Positions 27,820 to 37,360 are shown, counted from the first letter of the stretch. The stretch: 64,000 nt of DNA from Bradyrhizobium iriomotense (GCF_018130765.1 NZ_JAFCJZ010000010.1:186001-250000); one strand, 5' to 3'. Program-made: numbers and translations. The notes: a model not told the origin generated them from the sequence alone.

Positions 27820-28509
27820 ATGACAGAAAAAAACGTCGCGCCGCTAACCGGCGATTCACCAAACGCACTCGCTTCGGTCGAGGCCGAAATTGCACGCGCC
27901 TGCAAGGATGCGCGGCGCGATCGCGCCTCCGTCACGCTGATCGCGGTGTCCAAGACTTTCGCCGCGGATGCAATTACCCCGGTTATCGCCGCCGGACAGC
28001 GCGTATTCGGCGAGAATCGGGTGCAGGAGGCCAAAGGCAAGTGGCCGGCGTTAACGTCTGTTTACCCCGATATCGCGCTGCACCTGATCGGGCCGCTGCA
28101 GTCCAACAAGGCGAAAGAGGCGGTCGCGCTGTTCGACGCCATCCATTCGGTTGACCGTCCGAGCATTTGCCAGGCGTTAGCCAAGGAAATCGAATCCCAG
28201 AAGAAGCACCCGCTTCTGTTCGTCCAGATCAACACCGGCGAGGAGCCGCAGAAGGCCGGCGTCGCGCCCGGCGAGGCCGATGCCTTCCTCGCAAGCTGCC
28301 GCGACACCTATGGGCTGACGATCTCAGGACTGATGTGCATCCCGCCGGTGGACGAGCCGCCGGCCGCGCATTTCGCGCTGACTGCCAAGATCGCGGCTCG
28401 CAACGGCTTGAAGAATCTCTCGATGGGCATGAGCGCCGATTTCGCGACAGCCATCATGCTGGGTGCAACCCATGTGCGCGTGGGTAGCGCGATCTTCGGG
28501 CATCGGTGA
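27820..28509 (+). CDS. YggS-family pyridoxal-phosphate homeostasis protein
   Basis: 229 residues; binds PLP and keeps its cellular level balanced; no catalytic activity is established. PLP-lysine is in LIAVSKTFAADAITP. Other family motifs: RVFGENRVQEA, HLIGPLQSNKAKEAV, LSMGMSADFATAI and HVRVGSAIFG at the C-terminus. Starts with ATG; upstream gene is divergent. Confidence 0.95.
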   Translation: MTEKNVAPLTGDSPNALASVEAEIARACKDARRDRASVTLIAVSKTFAADAITPVIAAGQRVFGENRVQEAKGKWPALTSVYPDIALHLIGPLQSNKAKEAVALFDAIHSVDRPSICQALAKEIESQKKHPLLFVQINTGEEPQKAGVAPGEADAFLASCRDTYGLTISGLMCIPPVDEPPAAHFALTAKIAARNGLKNLSMGMSADFATAIMLGATHVRVGSAIFGHR

Positions 28510-28513
28510 TACC

Positions 28514-28667
28514 TGTCGTCCCTGCGAACGCAGGGACCCATACCGCGTGATGTTTGATTGGTAAGCGGTCTTCGTACCGGCGAAAGTCAGGAAACTCCTG
28601 GTCTTCGCCAAACTTCTCCCTGGGGTTATGGGTCCCGGATCTGCGCTTCGCTTGTCCGGGACGACAG
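28514..28667. repeat. Intergenic palindromic repeat, family A (copy 3)
   Basis: TGTCGTCCCTGCGAACGCAG ... TTGTCCGGGACGACAGCGG, with the shared core CTTCGCCAAACTTCTCCCTG. Lies between convergent yggS and the hydratase gene. Confidence 0.85.
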
Positions 28668-28682
28668 CGGTGTGTGCCGCGC

Positions 28683-29468
28683 CTATGCAAACCCCACCGA
28701 CACCTTCCCCAGCACACCAAAATCCGCCGCGATATGATCGCCGGCCTGGATCGGCAGCGGCGGATGGCACGTGCCTGTGGTCACCACCTCCCCCGCCCGC
28801 AAGGTGATGTCGAGCCCGCGCAGCTCATTGGCGAGCCAGGTGAGCGCTACGCGGGGATCGCCGAGCACGTTCTTTCCATGGCCGACATAGCGCTTGCCGC
28901 GCAGCGTGATCTGCGGCCGTTCCTCGACGAGATCCATCGCGCGCCAATCCGCAGACGTTGCTGCGCCCAGCACGAACCGATGCGCGCAGGCATTGTCGGC
29001 GATGAGCTGCGCTTCGCCGGCGCTGGCGAAATCGGTAAAGCGCGAATCGGGAATCTCGATCGCGGGATGGAAGCTGCCGACGGCGGCCAGAACCTCGTCG
29101 ACCGTGTACGGCGTCGCGCGCGGCGGCAGGTCGCGCCCCATGCGGAAGGCGAATTCGGGCTCGCCGACGCGCATTGCGTTGCCCTTCATCGACGCGGTGC
29201 CGCCGTCGGCGATCACGGTGTCGCTCATGATGCGACCGACCAGCGGTCCCGTGACATTGATGTGCTTCTGTCCTGATACGCTCGTGGCCGCGATCTTCCA
29301 GCCGAACAATTTTCCACGCGACAGCGTTTCGAGTCCGGCCTGAATGGCATAGCCCTCAGTGCGGCTCTGTGGCCGCAAGCGCGCCTCCAGCGCGTCGAGC
29401 TTGGTGCCGTCGCGCCAATGTTGAAAGAGGAGGCGCGACGCGGTGGCGATCTGATCCTTCTCGAGCAT
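28683..29468 (-). CDS. 2-keto-4-pentenoate hydratase / fumarylacetoacetate-hydrolase-fold enzyme
   Basis: 261 residues. MhpD/HpcG-type hydratase, which adds water to 2-hydroxypenta-2,4-dienoates in meta-cleavage pathways of aromatic degradation. Family features are YAIQAGLETLSRGKLFGWKI, VGEPEFAFRMGRDLPP, PAIEIPDSRFTDFASAGEAQ and the C-terminal VTTGTCHPPLPIQAGDHIAADFG region. Next genes do not encode a matching pathway, so the substrate is unknown. Confidence 0.85.
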   Translation of the reverse strand: MLEKDQIATASRLLFQHWRDGTKLDALEARLRPQSRTEGYAIQAGLETLSRGKLFGWKIAATSVSGQKHINVTGPLVGRIMSDTVIADGGTASMKGNAMRVGEPEFAFRMGRDLPPRATPYTVDEVLAAVGSFHPAIEIPDSRFTDFASAGEAQLIADNACAHRFVLGAATSADWRAMDLVEERPQITLRGKRYVGHGKNVLGDPRVALTWLANELRGLDITLRAGEVVTTGTCHPPLPIQAGDHIAADFGVLGKVSVGFA

Positions 29469-29474
29469 GTGCCC

Positions 29475-30068
29475 TCACCCGATGATGATTCTTGTTCTTG
29501 GTCCCAGCCGCCGCAGCAATTGCAGCATCGCCGCCTTGGTCATCGAGACGCAGCCCGCGGTCGGGCCAAAATTGTCGCGGGCCAGATGCAGGAACACCGC
29601 GCTGCCGCGGCCGGCGATGCGCGGGCGCGTGTTGTGGTCGATCTCGATGATGAAGTCATAGAGATGGTCGGCCCGCTTGAGCCGGTCACCGCCCTGCCCC
29701 TCGCCGAGCCGAATTCCCTGGTTGTAGTGACGATCCCTGGGATCCTCACACCAGGCGTCCTCGCCGGTGATGATCCGCGCCGGCAGGAAAGTCTGCGGGC
29801 GGCTGTGCCGGTCGCCGCGCCACCACAGGCGTTTGGGACGGAAGCTACCCCTTGGAGTACCGCCGTCGCCCTCGCGCTTGTTGGCGAGGATGCCGCCCCG
29901 CCCCAGCGCCACCGGAATCGTCAGCTGTCCGGCCGTCAGCCAGCCTCGCCGCGGATTCCCGGCCGCAGGCTTAACGCGGATCGCCGAGAGCGGTCCGGAG
30001 CTCCGATTTCGGGTGTAAGTCACTGAAGCGACGTTGTTTTTCATGTGAACGTGCAATGTGGAATTCAT
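29475..30068 (-). CDS. L,D-transpeptidase (YkuD-like) family protein
   Basis: 197 residues. YkuD-domain enzymes make or edit peptidoglycan cross-links. The catalytic signature is present: FLHLARDNFGPTAGCVSM with His and, 12 residues later, the active-site Cys. No clear signal peptide is visible from either the 30068 or the 30044 ATG, so export is unclear. It is divergent from the response regulator gene, six bases upstream of the hydratase. Confidence 0.82.
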   Translation of the reverse strand: MNSTLHVHMKNNVASVTYTRNRSSGPLSAIRVKPAAGNPRRGWLTAGQLTIPVALGRGGILANKREGDGGTPRGSFRPKRLWWRGDRHSRPQTFLPARIITGEDAWCEDPRDRHYNQGIRLGEGQGGDRLKRADHLYDFIIEIDHNTRPRIAGRGSAVFLHLARDNFGPTAGCVSMTKAAMLQLLRRLGPRTRIIIG

Positions 30069-30246
30069 TACAGGACATTCATCAAGGCGCCCTGCTATTC
30101 TGGGTTAGAGTGGTTCTGCCTTGAGAATCGGTAACAGCCCACTACTTCAACACGAACAACAATAATAACGGCGACCCCTAAACTTCCCTCCCGACTGGGT
30201 GCAGCATGCATGCGCGCCGAGCCGGCCCCCAAAAGGATGATACCCC

Positions 30247-30933
30247 ATGGCCAATGCCCGCAAGATCCTGATCGTGGATGACGATACCGATCTGCGCGAT
30301 ACGTTGGTGGAGCAATTATCGCTGCACGAAGAATTCGAAGCCTCCGCCGTCGATACCGGCGCCAAGGGCGCGAGTGCCGCGAAGGCCAATTCCCCCGATC
30401 TCGTTCTGATGGATGTCGGCCTGCCCGACACCGATGGCCGCGAAGTTGTCCGCTCGCTGCGCAAGGGCGGCTTCAAGGCGCCGATCATCATGCTGACCGG
30501 GCATGACACCGATTCCGATACGATTCTGGGCCTGGAATCCGGCGCGAACGACTATGTCGCAAAACCGTTCCGCTTCGCCGTGCTGCTGGCGCGCATCCGC
30601 GCCCAGCTCCGCCAGCACGAGGCCAGCGAGGACGCGGTGTTCTCGGTCGGCCCCTACTCCTTCCGCCCAGGCTCGAAGATGCTGACCGCGGCCAATGCGC
30701 GCAAGGTGCGGCTCACCGAGAAGGAAACCGCCATCCTCCGTTTCCTCTATCGCGCCGGCCAGATGCCGGTGTCGCGCGAGACCCTGCTTCAGGAGGTCTG
30801 GGGCTACAATTCCGGGGTCACCACCCACACGCTGGAAACCCACATCTACCGCCTCCGCCAGAAGATCGAGAAGGACGCCGCCAACCCCGAGATCCTGGTG
30901 ACGGAAGCCGGTGGCTACAAGCTGGTGCCGTGA
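30247..30933 (+). CDS. OmpR-type response regulator, CenR/OtpR-like
   Basis: 228 residues. Receiver domain with acidic pair DDDTD (about 12-16), phosphoacceptor Asp in VLMDVGLPDTDG, conserved Thr in IIMLTGHD and Lys in YVAKPF; then a winged-helix output domain (RLTEKETAILRFLYRAGQ ... TLETHIYRLRQKIEKD). The N-terminal DLRDTLVEQLSLHEEFE resembles the essential envelope regulator CenR/OtpR of alphaproteobacteria; this is from memory. Neighbouring L,D-transpeptidase fits a cell-envelope role. The sensor kinase is not in the window. Confidence 0.85.
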   Translation: MANARKILIVDDDTDLRDTLVEQLSLHEEFEASAVDTGAKGASAAKANSPDLVLMDVGLPDTDGREVVRSLRKGGFKAPIIMLTGHDTDSDTILGLESGANDYVAKPFRFAVLLARIRAQLRQHEASEDAVFSVGPYSFRPGSKMLTAANARKVRLTEKETAILRFLYRAGQMPVSRETLLQEVWGYNSGVTTHTLETHIYRLRQKIEKDAANPEILVTEAGGYKLVP

Positions 30934-30991
30934 TACGCTTCAGGGCCGCACGAATCGTTTTAGATGGCGTGCCCTTGAGCCTCGGACCTGA

Positions 30992-31435
30992 ATGTCAATC
31001 GACGACGACGTAGCGCTTCTCGAGCGTGTCCCGACATTGCGCCTGTTGGGAGACGCCTCGTTGCGCATGCTGGCGATCGGCTCCGAGCAGCGTGACTTCG
31101 TCCGCGGCGACGTCCTGTTCAATCTCGGCGACGACGCCGATGCCGGCTACGTGGTCCAGCGCGGCGCCTTCCGGGTCGAGGACGGTGCTGGCGCCGAGAT
31201 GATCGCAGGTCCCGGCGCGCTGATCGGCGAGCTCGCGCTGGTGGTGCCGATGAAGCGGCCGTCGAGCGCGATCGCGCTGGAGCATTCCTCCGTCATCCGC
31301 GTCGCGCGCAGCCTGTTCCAGCGCGTGCTTGAGAGCGATCCGGCTGCCGCGGTTCGTCTTCGTGATGAATTCGCGGTGCGCTCGAGCCAGATTGCGAGCG
31401 ATATCCTGATGGCGGGCGCGAAGCTGACGTCGTAG
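30992..31435 (+). CDS. Cyclic-nucleotide-binding (Crp-like) domain protein
   Basis: 147 residues, essentially a single CNB beta-roll with no DNA-binding domain: VLFNLGDDADAGYVVQRGAF and LIGELALVVPMKRPSSAIAL (position of the phosphate-binding cassette, without the classic RxA arginine pair fully conserved). Lies 58 bases downstream of the response regulator and is probably co-transcribed. Ligand is unknown. Confidence 0.8.
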   Translation: MSIDDDVALLERVPTLRLLGDASLRMLAIGSEQRDFVRGDVLFNLGDDADAGYVVQRGAFRVEDGAGAEMIAGPGALIGELALVVPMKRPSSAIALEHSSVIRVARSLFQRVLESDPAAAVRLRDEFAVRSSQIASDILMAGAKLTS

Positions 31436-31440
31436 CTCCG

Positions 31441-31549
31441 CCCGTCATTCCGGGGCGCGACGAAGTCGCGAGCCCGGAATCCATTCATCCACCAACTCTG
31501 CCGCCCGATGGATTCCGGGCTCGCGCTGCGCGCGCCCCGGAATGACGAC
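31441..31549. repeat. Intergenic palindromic repeat, family D (copy 2)
   Basis: CCCGTCATTCCGGGGCGCGA ... GCGCGCCCCGGAATGACGAC. Internal GAATCCAT / ATGGATTCCGGGC pairs too. Starts 6 bases after the stop of the CNB gene and ends just before xthA's stop. Confidence 0.88.
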
Positions 31550-31555
31550 GGAGGC

Positions 31556-32371
31556 TTACACCTCCAGCGTCACCGTTACAGGCACATGGTCCGACGGCCG
31601 CTCCCAGCTGCGCGCATCGCGCAGGATCTTGAAATCGCTGACCGCGTCCTTCAGCGCACGCGAGACCCAGATGTGATCGAGCCTGCGGCCGCGGTCGCCG
31701 ACAGTCCAGTCGGCGGAGCGATAGCTCCACCACGTATAGACCTTCTCCGACATCGGAATGCGCTCGCGCGCGACGTCGATCCACTCGCCGGCTGCGAGCG
31801 CCGCGTTGAGCTTCTCGGTTTCGACAGGCGTGTGCGAGACCACTTTCAGCAATTGCTTGTGCGACCACACGTCGTTCTCGTGCGGAGCGACGTTGAGATC
31901 GCCGACCAGGATGTGACGGTCCTCACCGCGCGGATGCAGCGGTTCGCACGCTGTCATCTCGTCGAGGAAACGGAGCTTGTGATCGAACTTCTCGTTCAGC
32001 GCGGGATCGGGAATGTCGCCGCCGGCGGGTACGTAGAAATTATGCAGCACCAGCGGCTTTGCGATGCCCGCCTTCTCGCCGAACGACACCGAGATATGCC
32101 GCGAATCCACCTTGTCGCAGAAAGTGCGGATGTCCTTTGACTCGAAAGGAATCTTCGAGACGATGGCGACGCCGTGATAGCCCTTCTGCCCGTTCAGCGC
32201 GACGTGCTCGTAACCGAGCCGCTTGAAGCGCTTCAGCGGAAAGGCGTCGTCGATGCACTTGGTTTCCTGCAGGCACAGCACCTCCGGCCGCGCGCTCTTG
32301 AGGAATTTCGCGACCAGGTCGATGCGCAGCCGCACCGAGTTGATGTTCCAGGTTGTCAGGGAAAGACGCAT
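31556..32371 (-). CDS. xthA: XthA, exodeoxyribonuclease III
   Basis: 271 residues. Apurinic/apyrimidinic endonuclease and 3'-exonuclease of base-excision repair. Motifs: ITTWNINSVRLR-like start, LCLQETKCIDDAFP (metal Glu), NFYVPAGG, VGDLNVAPHENDVW (Asp/Asn), RRLDHIWVS and the terminal SDHVPVTVTLEV with catalytic His. Complete. Confidence 0.95.
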   Translation of the reverse strand: MRLSLTTWNINSVRLRIDLVAKFLKSARPEVLCLQETKCIDDAFPLKRFKRLGYEHVALNGQKGYHGVAIVSKIPFESKDIRTFCDKVDSRHISVSFGEKAGIAKPLVLHNFYVPAGGDIPDPALNEKFDHKLRFLDEMTACEPLHPRGEDRHILVGDLNVAPHENDVWSHKQLLKVVSHTPVETEKLNAALAAGEWIDVARERIPMSEKVYTWWSYRSADWTVGDRGRRLDHIWVSRALKDAVSDFKILRDARSWERPSDHVPVTVTLEV

Positions 32372-32430
32372 GAGGGATGCGTCTTAGCATGGATTGGCGG
32401 GGGGAAAATGCTTGTCCACAGGCGTGGAAT

Positions 32431-32521
32431 CGTAGGGTGGGCAAAGCGAAGCGTGCCCACGTGCTGATCGCGAGGAGGAAAGATGGTGGGCACGGCGCAA
32501 ACGCGCCTTTGCCCACCCTAC
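32431..32521. repeat. Intergenic palindromic repeat, family B-like (copy 3)
   Basis: CGTAGGGTGGGCAAAGCGAA ... CGCCTTTGCCCACCCTACGG form long inverted arms. Between xthA and lolA. Confidence 0.85.
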
Positions 32522-32534
32522 GGCAGCGGAGCGT

Positions 32535-33347
32535 TTAACCCGGCGACTGGCCGTAGTTCGTGAAATCGATCTTGAACATGCCGGGATCGAGCTTCTTGCT
32601 CGAATCCAGATTGTAGACCGCGATCGTGGTGTCGTAGCCCTGCGGGTCGGTGACGGTCCACTGCTTGAGCTGGCCGTCCTTGGCGCCGAACATCAGCAGA
32701 AGCCGGCTGGTGCCGACCAGCGCCTGCTTCTCCTCGATGGTGACGCTGACGAAGACGTCGTCGGCCGAGACGCTGACGACATTGGTGTCCTTCATCAGGT
32801 CGATGCGATCGGACAACAGGAAGCGCAGCGGCGTCTGCGACAGCGGATAGACGTCCTGGGTCGCGAGCTTGCGGTCGCGCACCACCAGGGACGAACCGTC
32901 GGCGATGATGTCGATCGGGCTCGGCGCGTCATATTCGAAGCGCACCTTGCCCGGCTTCTGGATGTAGAAATCGCCCTGCGTCTTGCTGCCGTCGGGGCCG
33001 ACCTGGACGAAATTTCCGACCAGCGTCTGCAGCGAGGAGAGATAGGCACTGACCTTGGCCGCCTGCGCCTTCTGGCTGGCATCGAAGGTCTGGAAGATGC
33101 TGCTCGGCACGTTGCGGCGCGGGTCCGGGATAACAGGGTTCGGCGGCGTCTGCGTCGCGCCGGTGACAGCCGGTCCCCCGGCGGAGGTGCCACCGTCGCG
33201 CCCCTTCGGCGCAGGCTTCGGCACCGGAACGGTCTGCGCGAACGACGCCGCAGTCACCATCGCGGCAGTGACGAGAAGCACGCCGGCCACGCGTGCGCTT
33301 CTCGCAGCGATGGTGGCAGCGAATCGAATGTCCTTGTGTCTGATCAA
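32535..33347 (-). CDS. lolA: LolA, outer-membrane lipoprotein carrier
   Basis: 270 residues from TTG 33347. Periplasmic chaperone moving lipoproteins from LolCDE to the outer membrane. Signal peptide VAGVLLVTAAMVTAASFAQ, a Pro-rich linker of about 60 residues, then a LolA fold with VSAYLSSLQTLVGNFVQ and KPGKVRFEYDAPSPIDI. A GTG at 33446 adjoining the ftsK stop extends the frame by 33 residues, but would bury the signal peptide, so I use the TTG. Downstream of ftsK, the same order as in many relatives. Confidence 0.85.
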   Translation of the reverse strand: MIRHKDIRFAATIAARSARVAGVLLVTAAMVTAASFAQTVPVPKPAPKGRDGGTSAGGPAVTGATQTPPNPVIPDPRRNVPSSIFQTFDASQKAQAAKVSAYLSSLQTLVGNFVQVGPDGSKTQGDFYIQKPGKVRFEYDAPSPIDIIADGSSLVVRDRKLATQDVYPLSQTPLRFLLSDRIDLMKDTNVVSVSADDVFVSVTIEEKQALVGTSRLLLMFGAKDGQLKQWTVTDPQGYDTTIAVYNLDSSKKLDPGMFKIDFTNYGQSPG

Positions 33348-33442
33348 CGCGTCGTCCTGTGTGGCTGGGCGCCTTTTTAGCGTGATTTTGGGCAAAAGCA
33401 GATAACGATTTCGCGTGAAATGATGATTTGAGGCCCTTCGCC

Positions 33443-35923
33443 TCACATATGGCTGTCTTCTTCTTCGACCAGAATCTCGCGCTTGCCGGCGTGGTTGGCG
33501 GGACCGACGATGCCCTCCAGTTCCATGCGCTCCATCAGCGATGCGGCGCGGTTATAGCCGATTTGCAGGCGGCGCTGGATGTAGCTGGTCGAGGCCTTGC
33601 GGTCGCGTTTGACGATCGCAACCGCCTGCGCAAACAGGTCGCCGCCGCCATCGGCACCCATGCCGGTGGCGTCGAACACCGCGCCGTCCTCATCCTCGGT
33701 CGGCTCTTCGGCCGTGACCGCTTCGAGATATTCCGGCTGGCCCTGCGTCTTGAGGTGACGCACCACCTTCTCGACTTCCTCGTCGGACGCGAAAGGTCCG
33801 TGCACGCGGCTGATGCGGCCGCCTCCCGCCATGTAGAGCATGTCGCCCTGGCCGAGCAGCTGCTCGGCGCCCATCTCGCCCAGAATGGTGCGGCTGTCGA
33901 TCTTGGACGTGACCTGGAAGGCGATGCGGGTCGGGAAGTTGGCCTTGATGGTGCCGGTGATGACGTCCACCGACGGACGCTGCGTCGCCAGGATCACATG
34001 CAGGCCGGCGGCGCGCGCCATTTGCGCCAGGCGTTGCACCGCGCCTTCGATGTCCTTGCCGGCGACCATCATCAGGTCGGCCATTTCGTCGACGATGATG
34101 ACGATGTAGGGCAGCGGATCGAGCGAGAGTTTTTCTTCCTCGTAGATCGCCTTGCCGGTCTCCTTGTCGAAGCCGGTGTGTACCGTGCGCGTCGGCTCCT
34201 CGCCCTTGGCTTTCAGTTCGAGCAGGCGGGTGTTGTAGCCGTCGATGTTGCGCACACCGAGCTTGGCCATGTTCTTGTAGCGCTCTTCCATCTCGCGCAC
34301 GGCCCATTTCAGCGCGACCACCGCCTTCTTCGGGTCGGTCACGACGGGCGTGAGCAGATGGGGAATGCCGTCATAGACGGAGAGTTCGAGCATCTTCGGA
34401 TCGACCATGATCAGCCGGCACTGATCCGGGCGCAGCCGGTAGACCAGGCTGAGGATCATGGTGTTGATCGCGACCGACTTGCCCGAGCCGGTGGTGCCGG
34501 CGATCAGCATGTGCGGGGTGCGCGCGAGGTCGATGATGACGGGGTCGCCGCCGATGGTCTTGCCGAGGCAGAGCGGCAGCTTTGCGACCGTGTCGGTCGC
34601 CTCCTTCGCTACCAGCAATTCGCGCAGATAAACCTTTTCGCGATGCGCGTTCGGCAGCTCGATGCCGATGGCGTTGCGGCCGGGCACGACGGCGACGCGC
34701 GCCGAGAGCGCGCTCATCGAGCGCGCGATGTCGTCGGCAAGGCCGATCACGCGCGACGACTTGATGCCGGGCGCCGGCTCCAGCTCGTACAGCGTGACGA
34801 CGGGGCCCGGATTGGCCTTCACGATCTCGCCGCGCACGCCGAAATCCTGCAGCACGCCTTCGAGCGATCGCGAATTGGTCTCCAGCTCGGCCTTGCTGAG
34901 CGGCTGGCGATCGCCGGCCTTCGGCGCGGCCAGCATGGAGACGGACGGAAGGTCGAACTTGTCGGAGGACTTCTTGGAAGCGGCCTTCGGCGCAGCCTTC
35001 TTCCTCGGGGCGCGCGCGGCCGGCTCCTCCTCTTCCTCCTCCTCGTCTTCCACTTCTTCTTCGTGCTCGTCCTCGTAGTCCTCGTCCTCGGCCTGCGGCG
35101 AGATCGACGGCGCGGCGCGGCCGCCGCCGAGATTCGGCTCCTGGCGGCTGAATGCGACGGCCTTGGTCTTCGGTCCGCTCGACACCAGTGAGCGATAGGC
35201 CGCGCCAAGCAGCCAGATCAGCCGCGCCTTCGTGCTCATCAGCGCATGGAACAGCCAGCCCAGCGACACCGAACCGCGATCGCTCTCCTCGTCCTCGTCG
35301 AGCGGCTTGTCATCGTCCTCGATCTCGGCGAGCTCTTCGTCGTGCTCGCGGGCGCCGAGGCCGCAGGCGATCAGGAAGGTCGCTGCCATCGCGGCGAACA
35401 GGATCGTGCCGAGGATCATGCGATAGATCGTGCCCGGTGGTCCGAAGATCACCGCGGGCGCGCGCACCAGGGCATCGCCGACAACGCCGCCGAGTCCGGT
35501 CGGCAGCGGCCAGGCGCCGCCATGCGGCCAGCAGCTGACGAAGCCCGCCGCGATGACGGTGCAGAGGACCCAGGAGCCGAGCCGCAGCGCCTCGCGGTCG
35601 AACGGGCGATGGGTCATCATCCGCCAGCCCCAAACCGCGACGGTCAGCACCAGCATGATCGCGCCGAGCCCGAGGATCTGCATCGCGAGGTCGGCGCCGA
35701 TGGCGCCGGCATAGCCGAGGATGTTGCGGATCGGTCGCGACGTCGCGTGGCTGAGACTGGGATCCTGCACCGACCAGGTCATCAGTGCCGCCGAGGCGAC
35801 GCCCGACAGCGCGATCAGGCCGAGGCCGGTGAGCTCGCGCATGCGCCGCGCCAGCCCCTCGCGGATCGAGGGCGGCAGATGGCCGACCAGTGGAATGACA
35901 CGTTCGATTGCCGACATGCTCAC
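33443..35923 (-). CDS. ftsK: FtsK, DNA translocase
   Basis: 826 residues. Pumps chromosome dimers into register for XerCD at the septum. Four transmembrane helices in the first ~190 residues, then a highly acidic and Ala/Lys-rich linker (about 215-320), RecA-like motor with Walker A AGTTGSGKSVAINTM, Walker B YIVIIVDEMADLMM, and the C-terminal gamma winged helix (SYIQRRLQIGYNRAASLMER) that reads KOPS. Complete. Confidence 0.95.
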   Translation of the reverse strand: MSMSAIERVIPLVGHLPPSIREGLARRMRELTGLGLIALSGVASAALMTWSVQDPSLSHATSRPIRNILGYAGAIGADLAMQILGLGAIMLVLTVAVWGWRMMTHRPFDREALRLGSWVLCTVIAAGFVSCWPHGGAWPLPTGLGGVVGDALVRAPAVIFGPPGTIYRMILGTILFAAMAATFLIACGLGAREHDEELAEIEDDDKPLDEDEESDRGSVSLGWLFHALMSTKARLIWLLGAAYRSLVSSGPKTKAVAFSRQEPNLGGGRAAPSISPQAEDEDYEDEHEEEVEDEEEEEEEPAARAPRKKAAPKAASKKSSDKFDLPSVSMLAAPKAGDRQPLSKAELETNSRSLEGVLQDFGVRGEIVKANPGPVVTLYELEPAPGIKSSRVIGLADDIARSMSALSARVAVVPGRNAIGIELPNAHREKVYLRELLVAKEATDTVAKLPLCLGKTIGGDPVIIDLARTPHMLIAGTTGSGKSVAINTMILSLVYRLRPDQCRLIMVDPKMLELSVYDGIPHLLTPVVTDPKKAVVALKWAVREMEERYKNMAKLGVRNIDGYNTRLLELKAKGEEPTRTVHTGFDKETGKAIYEEEKLSLDPLPYIVIIVDEMADLMMVAGKDIEGAVQRLAQMARAAGLHVILATQRPSVDVITGTIKANFPTRIAFQVTSKIDSRTILGEMGAEQLLGQGDMLYMAGGGRISRVHGPFASDEEVEKVVRHLKTQGQPEYLEAVTAEEPTEDEDGAVFDATGMGADGGGDLFAQAVAIVKRDRKASTSYIQRRLQIGYNRAASLMERMELEGIVGPANHAGKREILVEEEDSHM

Positions 35924-35932
35924 GGGCCCCGC

Positions 35933-37147
35933 CTAACCCAGAGTCTCGACCAGACGGTGCAGCGCCTGCGCCGTCGTTTCGCCATCCTGTACCAGCGCGA
36001 GGCGGATGTAGCCTGCGCCGGGATTGAATCCGTCAGGCTGCTGTCGCGCCAAAAAGCTGCCGGGCACCACGCGCACGCCTGCTTCCTTGAACAGCTTCAG
36101 CGTCACCGACACATCGTCGCCGATCTCGGAGGTGTTGAGCCAGACGCAAAAGCCGCCATCGGGCCGGCGATAGCCGTAACGATTGCCGATGATCTGGTCG
36201 GCGAGATCGAACTTGATCCGGTAGAGCCTGCGATTCTCCTCGACATGTGCCTCGTCGCCATAGGCGACGGTCGCGACATGCTGGAGCGGCACCGGCACCT
36301 GGGGAGCAGCGATGTTGCGCAGCTCGAGGAACATCCCGATGAATCTCTTGTCGCCGGCAGTGAAGCCGACACGCAGGCCCGGAAGGTTGGAGCGCTTCGA
36401 CAGCGACTGGAAGGCAGCCACTCGGGTGAACTCGGGGCCCGCGCATTCGAGCGCGCTGCCGGGCGCTTCACGGGTATAGATCTCGGAGTAGCACTCGTCG
36501 CTGAGGATCATGAAATTGTAGCGATCTGCGAGTTGCTTCAGGCGCGTGAAATAATCGCGCGAAGCGACCGCGCCCTGCGGATTGGCTGGCGAGGCCAGAT
36601 AGAATGCCACGGTGCGCGCCAGCGTCGCCTCGTCGATGGCGTCGAGATCCGGCAGGAAGCCGTTTTCGATGGTGGTCGGCAGATAGATCTGTTCGCAGGC
36701 CGCGGCACCGGCGCCAGCGCCATAGACCGGATAAAACGGGTTCGGCATCAGGATGGCGGGCTTGCCGGGCTTCGGGCCGACATAGCGCGCTGCTGCGATC
36801 GCGGCGAGGAACAGCCCCTCGCGGCTGCCATTGAGGACGAGAATCTCGCTCTTGGGGTCGAGCGCTCGCGGCAGGTTGAAGCGCGACGACAGCCAGGCGC
36901 CGGCAGCGTTGCGGAACGGCTCGGTGCCCTGGTTCATCGGGTAGCGGCCGAATTCGGCGATGTGCTTGGCCAGGACTGGGCCGACGAAGTCGGGCACGGG
37001 ATGCTGGGGCTCGCCGACCGCAAGCGAAATCAAGGGCTTGCCCGGCTGATGCGGGGCCAGCAGCTCGTTCAGCCGAACGAAGGGCGAGCGTGCGGAATCG
37101 GAGCTACCACCGCCCTGCGGCGCACGGGATGAAGCGGTCAGAGCCAT
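35933..37147 (-). CDS. Class I/II PLP aminotransferase (DapC-like)
   Basis: 404 residues from ATG 37147; a start at 37186 would add 13. Pyridoxal lysine is in FQSLSKRSNLPGLRVGF, and the earlier LASPANPQGAVA and DECYSEIY segments bind the cofactor. The SLSKRSN form is typical of N-succinyldiaminopimelate aminotransferase (lysine/peptidoglycan pathway); other substrates remain possible. Ends 10 bases upstream of ftsK, possibly one transcript. Confidence 0.85.
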   Translation of the reverse strand: MALTASSRAPQGGGSSDSARSPFVRLNELLAPHQPGKPLISLAVGEPQHPVPDFVGPVLAKHIAEFGRYPMNQGTEPFRNAAGAWLSSRFNLPRALDPKSEILVLNGSREGLFLAAIAAARYVGPKPGKPAILMPNPFYPVYGAGAGAAACEQIYLPTTIENGFLPDLDAIDEATLARTVAFYLASPANPQGAVASRDYFTRLKQLADRYNFMILSDECYSEIYTREAPGSALECAGPEFTRVAAFQSLSKRSNLPGLRVGFTAGDKRFIGMFLELRNIAAPQVPVPLQHVATVAYGDEAHVEENRRLYRIKFDLADQIIGNRYGYRRPDGGFCVWLNTSEIGDDVSVTLKLFKEAGVRVVPGSFLARQQPDGFNPGAGYIRLALVQDGETTAQALHRLVETLG

Positions 37148-37317
37148 TCTGGGCGCCAGTACTCTTGGAACGGCCGGTCGCACCAAGGCGCCGGCGGGAA
37201 GCGGTTCAGTTCACCATAGATAGGGCGAGGTTAAGACGCGATTAACCATCGGCCGCCGCCGCCGTCCAGAGCGGGAATAATGGGGCCGGATAACAACGGG
37301 ATGCATGGCGGTTCTCA

Positions 37318-37340
37318 CCTCTCCCGCTTGCGGGAGAGGG
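37318..37340. repeat. Short palindromic repeat, family F (single)
   Basis: CCTCTCCCGCTTGCGGGAGA followed by GGG: the core hairpin that also flanks 44481-44598. Confidence 0.75.
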
Positions 37341-37360
37341 CGTGCACCGTGGCTCGACCT

